Shown here piece after piece: positions 63,901-64,000 of a DNA stretch of 64,000 bases; position 1 is the first letter of the stretch, and every line of letters begins with the position of its first letter. Made by a program: the position numbers and the translations under genes. Source of the DNA: Nemertoderma westbladi. Its lineage: Eukaryota; Xenacoelomorpha; Nemertodermatida; Nemertodermatidae. The stretch is from positions 1 to 64,000 of the forward strand of contig JAUCBJ010008244.1 in the NCBI GenBank assembly GCA_032718475.1, given 5' to 3'. The notes under the pieces were generated by a model. That model was not told where the DNA came from and searched no databases. It saw nothing but the letters and a program-made list of their open reading frames with translations.

Positions 63901-64000
63901 TTAGAATCGCGGTATCTAGCCGCTGTGAAAATTTCATCAAAATCGTTAGAGTAGTTTTGGCTGTAGATTAGTCAGTCAGTCAGTCAGTCAGCCAGCCAGT
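57970..64000. repeat. Tandem array of units of about 1.5 kb with palindromic junctions
   Basis: Units begin at the palindrome (CGGTTCCT ... AGGAACCG, with an inner GGGCC/GGCCC) at 59551, 61027 and 62532, so the period is 1476 and 1505 bp. The last unit runs off the window. A diverged unit precedes them (57970-59550; its palindrome at 57973 is ACGGCGTC/GACGCCGT followed by GAAGGAACCG). Each unit ends in a CAGT/CAGC tetranucleotide run and GAGCAATTCTTA. Each contains an A/T-rich middle with a C run and the string TTTCATCAAAATCGTTAGAG, which resembles LINE/SINE 3' ends. No protein is encoded. A Helitron-associated or satellite origin is possible. Confidence 0.88.

Overview
The window is transposon-rich, gene-poor DNA from an invertebrate animal genome. 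The evidence is BEL/Pao and Gypsy LTR retrotransposons, RTE-like and CR1/Jockey-group LINEs (one with a 2A ribosome-skipping motif), a probable Penelope-like fragment, megasatellite-like arrays, and one host exon with animal-type splice sites coding for a ShKT domain. There are no operons or bacterial signals. The phylum cannot be fixed from this sequence; a lophotrochozoan or an invertebrate deuterostome would both fit.

Layout. 1-388 is the edge of an old BEL LTR. 389-5337 is a 46-bp minisatellite (about 108 copies). 5708-5892 (minus) is the ShKT exon. 5946-9010 is a 32-bp minisatellite (about 96 copies). 9066-9866 plus 26261-26540 is one RTE-like LINE fragment split by a 16.4-kb BEL element, here called BEL-A (9867-26255, plus strand, 1903-bp LTRs, 5-bp target duplication ACTAC). 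26840-37839 is a second BEL element, BEL-B (minus strand, 11.0 kb, LTRs about 1.27 kb, target duplication CCTAG). 38440-46560 is a graveyard of LINE fragments, including a nearly complete minus-strand LINE at 41867-45875. 47498-51312 is a plus-strand LINE with signal peptide, 2A motif, PHD finger, endonuclease and reverse transcriptase. 51817-56644 is a short Gypsy element with an intact pol frame. 57044-57420 is a putative Penelope-like 5' fragment with a hammerhead-like core. 57970-64000 is a tandem array of units of about 1.5 kb with palindromic junctions.

How the parts relate. BEL-A encodes Gag, protease, RT, RNase H and integrase (the integrase lies in other frames). BEL-B keeps Gag and protease but has lost RT, the RNase H core and integrase, although its two LTRs are about 99.6% identical. 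It therefore looks like a recently mobilised, trans-dependent derivative. Both BEL elements carry an extra sense ORF between pol and the 3' LTR. It encodes a protein with two or three CCHC zinc knuckles and a basic tail, and both share a similar polypurine tract. BEL-A also has a repeated 17-20 bp dyad motif, a three-hairpin leader, a long stem-loop between pol and the extra ORF, and a tRNA-like module in its LTRs. I regard this BEL family as the most novel content of the window.

Limits. All identities were judged by eye. Many retroelement frames are broken by single-base shifts, which could be real decay or residual assembly indels.
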